DNA from: an uncultured Lachnospira sp.
GTDB taxonomy: Bacteria; Bacillota; Clostridia; Lachnospirales; Lachnospiraceae
Direction of reading: 5' to 3'
Assembly: GCA_910585095.1 (NCBI GenBank)
Contig: CAJUBU010000023.1
Span: forward strand, 1-38,515
DNA: 38,515 nucleotides
A model generated the notes under the pieces. That model searched no databases. It saw only the letters and a program-made list of their open reading frames with translations, and was not told where the DNA came from. Positions 7,973 through 15,977 of this stretch are shown here, piece after piece (position 1 is the first letter of the stretch; each line of letters opens with the position of its first letter). The translations under genes were made by a program, and so were the position numbers.

Positions 7973-9535
7973 TCATATCCACTTCTTTTTTTTACACAGC
8001 ATCAATGGACAAAAATAAGTTATTGCTGCAATTACCAATGCAACGAGTACAGATATCATATTCGTACCTGTAACCATATACATTAATGTATATGTAAGCC
8101 ACGCAAAAAATCCCATGATACAAGCACAGCCCAATGGTATTAAAAATGTTTGAATATACTCTAATTTAAAATCAATATGTCTTTTTAAGTCTCTTAAATT
8201 TAAGACAAATATTAAAATTGGAAATGAGGCATTGCCAATTACAAGAGCATATATCCCAAGCCTTGACCAACGAAGCATAAGATATACAATAACAATATGC
8301 AGGGCAAGAGAAATAAAAGAATTTTTTACAGGTTTTCGCATTTCATCGATTGCCTGCAAAGCAGAACTCGTCACTGTTGATAACGTATAAAATACAACTG
8401 CTATCGCTCCAATTCGAAGCATCATTGCTCCTTGTGCACTGTCATAGCCTGAAAAGAGCAATTCAATAATAGGCTTGCCAATTGCCACAAAACCTACAAA
8501 TGAAGGAATAGCAATAATCATATTGGTTTTTATTGTGCTTATTATTTTATTTCGGACATGTGCCATATTATTTTTCGTATAAGAAGCAACAACACTTGGC
8601 AGCATGGAAGCCGACATAGCAGACGCAATCCCTTGAGGAATACTGATAAGCAAAGTATAGCTAGAAGCAAAGTTGCCCAAATCTGCCTTAATATTTGTTG
8701 ACACACTCGTCTTTGTCATAATATTAGAAAACATCGCATCATCAATTACTGCACTAATTTGATACAATGTCTGTCCCAGTATAATAGGAACCATTGTTGC
8801 AAGAATCATTATATATACCTGTGAATCTTGCAAAGATTCACTAACTGTATCTTTTTTTTGCTTTTTGATAAATGTCTGCTGGTATGCCATATACAAAAAA
8901 ATCATAAACAATAATCCAGATAAGGCACCAATTGCTGTCCCCAATGTTCCTCCTGCTGCCCCATATGCAGAAGCATTATCTGATTGTGCAAATGTTTTCA
9001 TCAGTATATATCCTGCCACAATACTTACAACAGCATTCATCACCTGTTCTATCAATTGAGAAAATGCTGTTGGAATCATTGTTCCCTGACCTTGAAAAAA
9101 GCCTCTTAAAACACCCATCACAGCAACTAAAAAAATAGTTGGAGCTAAGACTCGTAGTGGTATAGCAAGACCATCAACACCTTTATATAACTTTTCAATA
9201 GAGTTCGCACCAAAAAATAATATCAGTGCTGCCAACCCCCCAGTACATATTGAAACCACAAGAGAACAACGAATAATCTTACCTGCATTTTTATATTGCT
9301 TCCTAACAAATTTAGCAGATATAAGTTTAGAAACTGCCATTGGCAAACCATAGGAAGATAATACAAGCATTATATTATATATATTGTATGCAACACTGTA
9401 GATTCCATTCCCTTCACTGCCAATAATATTCATTAAAGGTATTCGATAAAACATGCCTATAATACGGACAATAATACCTGCCATAGCAAGTATTCCTCCA
9501 TGTATTATAAACTTATTCTTTCTACTTTCTGCCAT
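7973..9535 (-). CDS. SpoVB/MurJ-type polysaccharide or lipid II flippase
   Basis: A 520-residue polytopic membrane protein of the MOP superfamily, with about 14 hydrophobic segments. The N terminus KFIIHGGILAMAGIIVRIIG and the following MFYRIPLMNIIGSEGNGIYS are typical of the SpoVB / YabM-like branch that moves lipid-linked oligosaccharides. It need not be the sporulation paralogue; a peptidoglycan or exopolysaccharide lipid flippase is equally possible. The start has GGAAGG upstream. It lies 8 nt before mcsA and downstream of an anchored protein and a NAGPA-domain protein, so envelope genes feed into the protease operon. A hairpin at 9564-9605 may separate it from 9651. Confidence 0.88.
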   Translation of the reverse strand: MAESRKNKFIIHGGILAMAGIIVRIIGMFYRIPLMNIIGSEGNGIYSVAYNIYNIMLVLSSYGLPMAVSKLISAKFVRKQYKNAGKIIRCSLVVSICTGGLAALILFFGANSIEKLYKGVDGLAIPLRVLAPTIFLVAVMGVLRGFFQGQGTMIPTAFSQLIEQVMNAVVSIVAGYILMKTFAQSDNASAYGAAGGTLGTAIGALSGLLFMIFLYMAYQQTFIKKQKKDTVSESLQDSQVYIMILATMVPIILGQTLYQISAVIDDAMFSNIMTKTSVSTNIKADLGNFASSYTLLISIPQGIASAMSASMLPSVVASYTKNNMAHVRNKIISTIKTNMIIAIPSFVGFVAIGKPIIELLFSGYDSAQGAMMLRIGAIAVVFYTLSTVTSSALQAIDEMRKPVKNSFISLALHIVIVYLMLRWSRLGIYALVIGNASFPILIFVLNLRDLKRHIDFKLEYIQTFLIPLGCACIMGFFAWLTYTLMYMVTGTNMISVLVALVIAAITYFCPLMLCKKKKWI

Positions 9536-9563
9536 ACCGCATATTCCTTCCCTATCGCGCTAT

Positions 9564-9605
9564 GAAAATTGCCACATAAACATGCACATTTCTTTATGTA
9601 GCAGT
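9564..9605 (-). terminator. Putative terminator after the 9651-10730 gene
   Basis: The arms AAATTGCCACATAAA (9564-9578) and TTTATGTAGCAGTTT (9591-9605) pair over 15 positions with two G-T wobbles. On the minus strand the hairpin ends in TTTT. It lies 46 nt past the stop of the upstream gene and about 30 nt before the flippase start, so it may be a partial terminator inside the run. Confidence 0.5.
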
Positions 9606-9650
9606 TTCCATATATCTTATGTTTATATGCAACGACATAGAAATCGTTTT

Positions 9651-10730
9651 TTAATTAATAATAAAATCTGCAACGACCCATTTGCCATCTTTCTTTACAT
9701 AAGTATACGTAAGCGAGGTATTATATGTCTTATCACCACCGTTCCATGAAACATATAAGTCATAATATACATCACATGAAAAACAATCATCCGAATATTT
9801 TACAAAATTGGATATATTTTCATTTTGAAACTCATACGTGTAAGTCATTCCATAAAGAAACGCCCAGACTGCTGGAATATCACTCATATAATCTTTTGCA
9901 TATCCCACCATCTGATTGGTAAGCGAAGAAAGACTGCCTCTATTAATAATATATTTTCCATAATTTCTGCCAAGTGTCATGATATCCTCACGCACCGATT
10001 CTAATAAATCATCATCACTTGGATAGCTTGCTGTATAAGCATTCTTTGAAACTTCCACATTCAAATTATTTTCATTAAGTTGTACCTTAATATCAGGCTG
10101 TACAATAAGCCCTGATATTTCATAAGTTGTTTTTAACGGCTGATTTACATAATCGCCAACATGTTTACATGGTTCAAATTCAATATCATTTTCTTTAATA
10201 TAATTATCGTTTACTTCAACTCCATTAATTGTTACTGTACTGCCCTTTGGAACACTTACTGTAATGGCATTATTAGTTGTCTTATCTGCAAAATCATCAA
10301 AGGATATTTGCCCTAATTTCCATTGATTAAAACCCCAAAAACCTTGACCATCTTTTTCAAGCGACACTTTTGCAATGGGCGTTTCTCCTGCAAATACAAT
10401 ATATACAGGTGTTTCCTCTGAATATTCTCTTGCTTTTTTCTTATATGAAACCTTTTCATTACTTAGTTTATCTTTAAGATATCCTGCAACCATCTCATTG
10501 GATTCAAATTCATTAACTACAACGCCACTTTCATTGAGAAGATTCTCTATATTATCTGCACTAAATCGAGCCGCTAAGGTATCCATTGTGCTTGAAGGTC
10601 TACCCTTCTCATAATCACCAATGAAATTATACAAAACAATCCAAACAACAATACATAAAAATGCAAGAACTGCTGAATAAATAATTAAAAACTTCTTAAA
10701 TGTTTTACTTTTTCTTCTTTTTGCTGCCAT
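9651..10730 (-). CDS. Membrane-anchored extracytoplasmic protein, function unknown
   Basis: A 359-residue protein with a short Lys/Arg-rich N terminus (MAAKRRKSKTFKK) and one transmembrane helix at about 15-36 (FLIIYSAVLAFLCIVVWIVL), so the rest is outside the membrane. The C-terminal 110 residues end with YTYVKKDGKWVVADF, a strand pattern seen in NTF2/SnoaL-like or DUF4878-like folds, which suggests a ligand-binding or structural domain. I do not recognise the family. The start was chosen for its GGGAGG site 4 nt upstream; an in-frame ATG 14 codons earlier lacks one. The preceding gene, a NAGPA protein, ends about 50 nt upstream, so the two probably form a unit. Confidence 0.8.
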   Translation of the reverse strand: MAAKRRKSKTFKKFLIIYSAVLAFLCIVVWIVLYNFIGDYEKGRPSSTMDTLAARFSADNIENLLNESGVVVNEFESNEMVAGYLKDKLSNEKVSYKKKAREYSEETPVYIVFAGETPIAKVSLEKDGQGFWGFNQWKLGQISFDDFADKTTNNAITVSVPKGSTVTINGVEVNDNYIKENDIEFEPCKHVGDYVNQPLKTTYEISGLIVQPDIKVQLNENNLNVEVSKNAYTASYPSDDDLLESVREDIMTLGRNYGKYIINRGSLSSLTNQMVGYAKDYMSDIPAVWAFLYGMTYTYEFQNENISNFVKYSDDCFSCDVYYDLYVSWNGGDKTYNTSLTYTYVKKDGKWVVADFIIN

Positions 10731-10779
10731 TTTCCCTCCCATTCTGAAGTATTTATGCTGCGAAATAATCATTGTAATT

Positions 10780-11877
10780 TTACTTAATTAAAAATGCTGT
10801 TGGACAAGAGCGAGGTCCAAGTGGTGAATATGGTGTATTGACAACCTCACCGTCATAATACATCTGTGTCGATGTACCTCCATCCATTGTTGAAGCATTC
10901 ACTGCTCCATGCTGCAACATAATATCTTGTAAATCTGAAAAGGAAGCACCAAGACTATTTGCCATACGCCCATCAATAGCAAGTAACAATATAGAGCCAT
11001 CTGCTGCCTGCCCCACTGCTGTACGTGGATTTAAACTCATATCTGAAACGGGCTGAGGTTCACCATTAATAACAAGAAATGGTCCAATATGTGCGCTGAT
11101 ACTAACACAATCTCTTATATTATTGTCTTTTGCCTGTTGGGCGTTCATATTGCCTAATATCAGCTTATTATCATGTGTAATTCCAGTGACATGGCATACG
11201 CCATCATTAGCTCCATTGACAACCTCACCATTCACCATAACCAAACCAATTGGAACACCTGTAAGTGTTGTATCACCATCAACAAATTCACCACCATTGA
11301 CACCGCCTATTGCCTCATATCTTTTTGCAATATCAGCAACGACCTGCCCTTGCCCTTGAAATGTCGCAACCGTTCCAACAATCAGCCTTGATGGGTCTTT
11401 GACTATCATTAATTTTCCCTTGTAAGTAGACCCTTTTACATCTATCACTTGAATATCTGGCACATCTTCATTTTTTGTTGTATCAATTGTGACAAGACTC
11501 GTATCAGTCACTTCTGTTGTATCGGTTACTGAATTTTCTGCTTTTATCTGTGCAATTTCTTCTTCTGAACAAAACCAATTTGCCAAAAAACCAATTGCAC
11601 TGGTTTCCTGAACCGACATAACAAACTGTTTCTTTGCCGTTTTTGATGGTCCAAAACATAAAACAGCCATAACACCATACACAAACACTAAAAAAATAGC
11701 AATCGTAACTGCCAAGACTGCACCAACTCTGCCAATCCACATAACTATTTTCTGCTTTGTAGTCATCTTTTTCTTCGACTTTTTATGTTTTTTGTGTGGT
11801 CTTTCATCAACAGATATCTTCCTTGATTTTTCTTCTCCTGCATCTAAATATTCATCTTCATCATTATCATACATCAT
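10780..11877 (-). CDS. Phosphodiester glycosidase (NAGPA) family membrane protein
   Basis: A 365-residue protein with an acidic/basic cytoplasmic tail (1-45, including KKHKKSKKK), one transmembrane helix at about 46-75 and an outside NAGPA-like domain from about 145 to the end. Domain signatures include YEAIGGVNGGEF, DGSILLLAIDGR, ASTMDGGTSTQMYYDGE and a PRSCPTAFLIK end. Family members cleave N-acetylglucosamine phosphodiesters or, in bacteria, are thought to act on envelope glycans such as wall polymer modifications. Substrate here is unknown. It is the first gene of the minus-strand run that leads to clpC. The 191-bp upstream gap is AT-rich, with no clear promoter pair that I would defend. 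Confidence 0.85.
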   Translation of the reverse strand: MMYDNDEDEYLDAGEEKSRKISVDERPHKKHKKSKKKMTTKQKIVMWIGRVGAVLAVTIAIFLVFVYGVMAVLCFGPSKTAKKQFVMSVQETSAIGFLANWFCSEEEIAQIKAENSVTDTTEVTDTSLVTIDTTKNEDVPDIQVIDVKGSTYKGKLMIVKDPSRLIVGTVATFQGQGQVVADIAKRYEAIGGVNGGEFVDGDTTLTGVPIGLVMVNGEVVNGANDGVCHVTGITHDNKLILGNMNAQQAKDNNIRDCVSISAHIGPFLVINGEPQPVSDMSLNPRTAVGQAADGSILLLAIDGRMANSLGASFSDLQDIMLQHGAVNASTMDGGTSTQMYYDGEVVNTPYSPLGPRSCPTAFLIK

Positions 11878-12068
11878 TCTTGCTTTTCTCCCTTCTCACA
11901 TTTATTTCATATTAATACTTGCAAAGTACTTATTTTAAAACATAAATTATATATAATGCTATTGCATTAAAAAAGGCAAACACAAGCTATTACAAAATAT
12001 TACTGAAACAGATAGACTTACTTGATAAAGCTAAACCATATATTGTGTATTTATTTTTATACAATAAT

Positions 12069-13124
12069 CTATTTTTTAAATACCCATATTCGTTGAATAT
12101 AAAAGCTAATCATAAATAAAATCGTATCAATAATTCCTTTCGTTACTACGGTCATAATTTGCCCTAAACTAAACAAACTTGTTATCACATAGACCAATCC
12201 ATAGGATACCATCAGTTGACAGACACATAAAGTATAATACCTTACCATAGCTTTACCAAAATTATTGTTTGCTTTAAAAACAGCCTTGCGATTAAATAGA
12301 AAGTTAAACAGCGAAGATACTACTCTTGCTATAACGGTTGCCAATAAAATTCTTAAAGAATCTTCCAATTTATTATAGACAAACGCACTTACAACACTAA
12401 ATATCGCCAAATCAATAATAGAAGAAGCAAGTGAACTAAAAATATATTTAAAAATAACACCATAAATTTTTAATGAATCCTTTATAGGATTGAAATGTGT
12501 TGAAGCATTTTCTTCTATATACACTGTCTCAATGGGAACTTGCACAAAATCAATATTACTGTTCTTAAATTCTAACAACATATTGGTCTCATATTCAAAT
12601 CGTTCCCCTTTGACCTTTGAAAACAAAGGCAAAAGCTTTAATGGTATAGCTCGAAGCCCTGTCTGAGTATCCGATATATTTAATCCACATACAAACTTAA
12701 AAACAAAACTAGTCATATTATTGCCAAACTTACTTTTTGGTGGTACATCCTCTCCCGAAAAATCACGAACACCCAAAATAACTTTATCTTTATACTCTAT
12801 CATCTTATTGCAACAATTGAATATATCCTCTGCTTTATGCTGATTATCGCCGTCAACTGTGACAACACCATCAATATCAGGTCTATTTATAATACAATAA
12901 TCAAATGCTGTCTTTAAACCTCTGCCTTTTCCTTTATTTACTTCATGTGTGAGTATTGTACACTGACTATACTCTTTAAGCTGCAAAAAAGGCTGCATAT
13001 GAGCCTTATCACTTCCATCATTAACAAGAATAATATCATCGAATCCCTTTGCAACCAGCGCATCAACAACTTGAATCAGTTTATTATCTGGATTTAGGGA
13101 TGGAATGATTACTGATACTTTCAA
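12069..13124 (-). CDS. GT2 glycosyltransferase fused to a GtrA-like membrane domain
   Basis: N-terminal GT-A glycosyltransferase (KVSVIIPSLNPDNK, NDGSD at about 31-35, VVTVDGDNQH with the metal-binding Asp motif, GLRAIPL), followed from about residue 205 by a four-helix GtrA/DPMS-like domain (SSIIDLAIFSV, SSLFNFLFNRKAVF, SFYIQRIWVFKK). Such proteins load a sugar on undecaprenyl phosphate or move it across the membrane for wall or teichoic-type glycosylation. I place the start at a TTG (MKVSVIIPSL) because GGAGG lies 8 nt upstream; the ATG at 13154 has no ribosome site, and the intermediate ATG lies within the site itself. The chromosome side at 13125-13343 is the divergent regulatory region for the plus-strand island. 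No hairpin terminator is evident at the 3' end. Confidence 0.88.
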   Translation of the reverse strand: MKVSVIIPSLNPDNKLIQVVDALVAKGFDDIILVNDGSDKAHMQPFLQLKEYSQCTILTHEVNKGKGRGLKTAFDYCIINRPDIDGVVTVDGDNQHKAEDIFNCCNKMIEYKDKVILGVRDFSGEDVPPKSKFGNNMTSFVFKFVCGLNISDTQTGLRAIPLKLLPLFSKVKGERFEYETNMLLEFKNSNIDFVQVPIETVYIEENASTHFNPIKDSLKIYGVIFKYIFSSLASSIIDLAIFSVVSAFVYNKLEDSLRILLATVIARVVSSLFNFLFNRKAVFKANNNFGKAMVRYYTLCVCQLMVSYGLVYVITSLFSLGQIMTVVTKGIIDTILFMISFYIQRIWVFKK

Positions 13125-13343
13125 TATTAAATCCTCCATAAACGGAATAACCATTATATTATTATCAAACGGTCAAATGCTAAACAATAAGCGAAACTTT
13201 GTTTGCACACAAACTAATCAACATTGATAATATAACAAAGGACAATTATTTGCAACATTTTTGTAAGAAATATTGTAACAGACACAAGCACTTTCTCATA
13301 TTATTGTAGTGTAAATGTCATAAAACATTTGGAGGACTTAAAA

Positions 13344-13658
13344 ATGAGTGATTTAGCAGCAACAAACTGCGGCGGATGTAATGAATGTGGATGTGGAGGC
13401 AATGGCGGCGGTTGTTCTTCATGCTTCTGGATTATTATCCTTCTTTTATTGTGTGGAGGAAATGGATGCGGCAGCACATTTGGCGGCGGCGGATGCGGCT
13501 GTGGCGGTGGCTGCGGCTGTGGTAGCGGTTTTAGCAACGGTGGCGATAGCTGTATCTGGCTTATCCTTCTTCTTTTCTTCTGTGGTGGTAATGGCAGTTT
13601 CTTTGGTGGCAATGGCTGTGGCTGTGGCTGCAACAACAACTGTGGCTGTGGCTGCTAA
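13344..13658 (+). CDS. Gly/Cys-rich mini-protein with two hydrophobic repeats
   Basis: A 104-residue protein with 20 cysteines and very high glycine. Two near-repeats, CFWIIILLLLCGGNG at 27-41 and CIWLILLLFFCGGNG at 70-84, are joined by glycine-cysteine tracts (for example CGCGGGCGCG at 51-60), and the C terminus is GCGCGC-like. The base composition is markedly richer in G than the neighbours, from the codon bias for Gly and Cys. The start follows GGAGG by 8 nt; upstream in-frame ATG at 13329 has no site. It resembles short proteins annotated chorion-class high-cysteine in Lachnospiraceae genomes; that label is a compositional match, not a function. The tryptophan-isoleucine-leucine cores flanked by Cys could insert into membranes or form disulfide or metal-linked assemblies. 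Confidence 0.85.
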   Translation: MSDLAATNCGGCNECGCGGNGGGCSSCFWIIILLLLCGGNGCGSTFGGGGCGCGGGCGCGSGFSNGGDSCIWLILLLFFCGGNGSFFGGNGCGCGCNNNCGCGC

Positions 13659-13733
13659 TTAGACAAAACTAGATTTTAATCAAAAAAATCGAATGTCTAA
13701 AAGGCAGTAATGGTATTTCCCCCCTTCGATAAA

Positions 13734-13779
13734 ATTCAGGGTTTCGCCTACAACAATTTTTGTTTGCGAAACCTTGAAT
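13734..13779 (+). terminator. Terminator-like hairpin after the Gly/Cys-rich gene
   Basis: ATTCAGGGTTTCGC (13734-13747) pairs with GCGAAACCTTGAAT (13766-13779) over 14 bp with one G-T wobble. The 18-nt loop has an inner AACAA/TTGTT stem. A short T-rich stretch follows. It lies 75 nt past the stop codon, so it would end the Gly/Cys-rich transcript before the next gene at 13924. Confidence 0.6.
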
Positions 13780-13923
13780 CTTTACATAAATTTTTATGCA
13801 GCATTTGAACGCAATATTTGATTTTAACTTTTATTCATATCAGACAACAAACTACATATATTATATTGATTATCAGTTTCAGGATGAAATTACGCTGAAA
13901 ATCAGTGCAAATAAAGGAGCATT

Positions 13924-14598
13924 ATGGCAGATAAACCACCGTTAACAGAATTTGATATAGTAACCATACCACCTTCATTTCAAATGATGAAGGCTATGCT
14001 CCCATTTTTGGACATTAATCTCCAAAAAAATTTGTCTCTAATAATACGTTTTATGGAATTAAAACAAACCATAGACTTTTTTAATTATGCCAGCAATATT
14101 ACTAGCATGTCACATTCTAACAAAACAATAAGCACTGATGGTGAAAATTCCAATTTTTTATTAAACCTGCTCAATAATGAAGATTTTATGAATAGTATTG
14201 CTCCCTATTTGCCTGAAAATTACAAATCTATGATTTCAGGATTTAAAATGTTTTCTTCCATGTCTGAATTATTTAATCAAAGCAATATGGATGTATCCGA
14301 CTTATTAGGAAAATACATGGGTGGCTCTGCTGGTGCTACTAACAATACGAACAATACAAATACTGCAAACACCAATGAAAACAATCAAGAACCTGCAAAC
14401 CATCAGGAAAACAAGACACAAGACAATGAAAATAACAAAGAAAGTTATTCTACCCACAATAATGATTCAGAGCAAACAAGGCAAACACAGCCTTCTGAAG
14501 CTGATAAAGGATTTTCAATATTTTCAAATGCTATGAATCAGGAACAACAAAAATTATTTGACGACTATCTAAAACAACTTGATGATTTGGACCTGTAA
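13924..14598 (+). CDS. Unrecognised protein with Asn/Thr-rich linker
   Basis: A 224-residue protein not recognised. Residues 1-135 look folded and helical (PPSFQMMKAMLPFLDINLQK, then RFMELKQTIDFFNYASNI). Residues about 138-190 are a low-complexity Asn/Thr/Gln linker (repeated NNTNNTNTAN), and the last 35 residues form a helical acidic tail (FDDYLKQLDDLDL). There is no signal peptide or membrane segment. The start has AAAGGAG 6 nt upstream. It lies between the Gly/Cys-rich gene and the small helical gene at 14672, all on plus in a minus-strand neighbourhood, so the three may work together. Function unknown. Confidence 0.8.
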   Translation: MADKPPLTEFDIVTIPPSFQMMKAMLPFLDINLQKNLSLIIRFMELKQTIDFFNYASNITSMSHSNKTISTDGENSNFLLNLLNNEDFMNSIAPYLPENYKSMISGFKMFSSMSELFNQSNMDVSDLLGKYMGGSAGATNNTNNTNTANTNENNQEPANHQENKTQDNENNKESYSTHNNDSEQTRQTQPSEADKGFSIFSNAMNQEQQKLFDDYLKQLDDLDL

Positions 14599-14671
14599 AA
14601 AAATTGAAACCAACTATAAGGTTCAAATTCATAAAATAAATCGTGTGATTACACACAAGAAAGAGGTTCAT

Positions 14672-14911
14672 GTGAGCGAATTAGATTTTAGAAAACAGCT
14701 TCTTATCAACGAATTTAAGTCTATGTCAAAGGGAAAAAATAAAGATGAAATCCTGCCCCTTATGCTTGCTATAAGCAGCAAGGCAAAACAGGCAGGTATC
14801 TCCTTTACAAAAGAAGATATGCTCCTTATTATAGACCAGGTAAAAGATGAGCTTTCAGAGCAAGAAAAAAAGATATTGCCTGAACTATTATTATTAATGG
14901 AACGCCTATAA
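14672..14911 (+). CDS. Small helical protein, 79 aa
   Basis: I place the start at GTG 14672 (MSELDFRKQLLINEF) because AAGAGG lies 5 nt upstream; an in-frame extension to 14579 overlaps the upstream gene and carries no site. The product is an all-helical, charged protein ending LPELLLLMERL, with no membrane segment. It shares no family that I recognise. Its last 83 nt overlap the tail-to-tail DUF1294 gene on the other strand. It lies 73 nt past the preceding gene, so the two are probably co-transcribed. Confidence 0.7.
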   Translation: MSELDFRKQLLINEFKSMSKGKNKDEILPLMLAISSKAKQAGISFTKEDMLLIIDQVKDELSEQEKKILPELLLLMERL

Positions 14912-15110
14912 AAAACTTTGCGTGTTTTGTTTTATGGTGGAACATATGCATCCCTGCATATGCTCCCACCGACCCTCCTATCATTGCCACCCCTATTAAG
15001 ACTCTTTCTGGTGTTCTAAAAGAACCTTGAATTGCCTTTCTTTTATCTCTTCCATACATTATAAATGCTATGATATTAATTGTTATTATATATATTATAA
15101 AATATTTCAT
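14829..15110 (-). CDS. DUF1294 small membrane protein
   Basis: A 93-residue protein with the DUF1294 pattern: NIIAFIMYGRDKRKA near the start, FRTPERVLIGVAMIGGSVGA, the HHKTKHAKFFIGVP motif, and three hydrophobic helices. The biochemical role of the family is unknown. The start has only a weak AGGGA site. The 3' end overlaps the plus-strand gene ending at 14911 by 83 nt, and the homology pattern runs into the overlap, so both frames appear genuine. A strong hairpin inside its coding region at 14936-14970 (CATATGCA/TGCATATG core, flanked by GGTGG/CCACC) may serve the opposing transcript. Confidence 0.88.
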   Translation of the reverse strand: MKYFIIYIITINIIAFIMYGRDKRKAIQGSFRTPERVLIGVAMIGGSVGAYAGMHMFHHKTKHAKFFIGVPLIIIVQAISFFLALKAHLLPGL

Positions 15111-15134
15111 TATTATCCCTACGTTAGTATCTAT

Positions 15135-15545
15135 TTAAAGTTGAACAAATATTCTTGGATTTCGAGGGTATTGTTGGATAATTTCATAAGAATCTTCCTT
15201 TTTCTTCATAGCATAATATATATTTTGTATATTATTGCCCTTACTTCTTAAAAAATCCCCTATTATATTCATTACCTCTTCATAATTTTTATTTGTAACT
15301 TGAAATTTTCTAATCCAAATTAATCCATAATGTAATGCTAAATCTGTTTGAGGAGGAATAAAAACAATAAAATCTTTTCCATTCAATGTAATCAAAACCC
15401 TTTGTTCTTTTAAAGCAAGTTGAAACACACGCTCATCACTCTGTCCTGCATTACATCTATCCAATATATGAATAACATCATGTTTATATTTTTGTAAAAT
15501 AGGTATTGATTTTTGAGTAATATTTTCATCTAATAGTATCTTCAT
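15135..15545 (-). CDS. DUF5615 PIN-like toxin of a toxin-antitoxin pair
   Basis: A 136-residue protein beginning MKILLDENITQKSI, followed by LITLNGKDF and a GLIWIRK-like segment, the pattern of DUF5615 PIN-like proteins. The early acidic Asp-Glu (LLDEN) is the predicted metal site of PIN folds, and the second conserved Asp is in NGKDF. Such proteins are thought to be RNA-cleaving toxins. The start follows GGAAGG and lies one base after the stop of the DUF433 antitoxin, so the pair is translationally coupled. The upstream in-frame extension (MKFWMFPIRKV) overlaps the antitoxin and was rejected. Nuclease activity is inferred from the fold. Confidence 0.85.
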   Translation of the reverse strand: MKILLDENITQKSIPILQKYKHDVIHILDRCNAGQSDERVFQLALKEQRVLITLNGKDFIVFIPPQTDLALHYGLIWIRKFQVTNKNYEEVMNIIGDFLRSKGNNIQNIYYAMKKKEDSYEIIQQYPRNPRIFVQL

Positions 15546-15546
15546 T

Positions 15547-15963
15547 TTAACCTTCCTGATAGGGAACATCCAAAATTTCAATCACATACTCCATAGCTTC
15601 CTCTATATCTTGCTTTGTCAACCTATATTCCGCACAGATATCCTGAATCGTCATTTCATCTTTTAGGCAGGCAACAACTAAACTAATGGGTATTCTAGTA
15701 TTCTTTATTAGTGGCATACCGCTTAATTTTTTTTCATCAATCTGAACAGCATCAAATTTTTTTGCTATTTTATTAAAATATCGTTCAATTTCCTGATAAT
15801 TTTTATAATTATTATTTAAAAAGATAATATCATTTTCCATATCCTCATTATATGTCTTATATTTTTTATTTAAACCAAATTCATATTGATTTTTAATATT
15901 ATATGTTTGTTGTAATGTTTCAGGAAAAATCATCTCAAAATCTTTATCTAAAAGTTCTGTCAT
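15547..15963 (-). CDS. DUF433 antitoxin with long N-terminal extension
   Basis: The C-terminal 60 residues match DUF433: GMPLIKNTRIPISLVVACLK, then MTIQDICAEYRLTKQDIEEA and YVIEILD. DUF433 proteins pair with PIN-like toxins and are expected to bind DNA through a helix-turn-helix in this part. Typical DUF433 proteins are about 75-80 residues; here about 70 extra N-terminal residues carry a YNEDMENDIIFLNNNYKNYQ-like, charged, probably helical segment that could be the toxin-binding region. The start has a GGAGGAAG site. The gene is followed after one base by the toxin and preceded by a 15-nt gap after the 15978-16490 gene. Confidence 0.85.
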   Translation of the reverse strand: MTELLDKDFEMIFPETLQQTYNIKNQYEFGLNKKYKTYNEDMENDIIFLNNNYKNYQEIERYFNKIAKKFDAVQIDEKKLSGMPLIKNTRIPISLVVACLKDEMTIQDICAEYRLTKQDIEEAMEYVIEILDVPYQEG

Positions 15964-15977
15964 TCTTCTTCCTCCTT

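Noticed and set aside
13301..13639. 112-aa minus-strand proline-rich ORF
   Set aside because: Complement of the Gly/Cys-rich gene; Pro codons are the reverse complement of Gly codons and there is no start signal.
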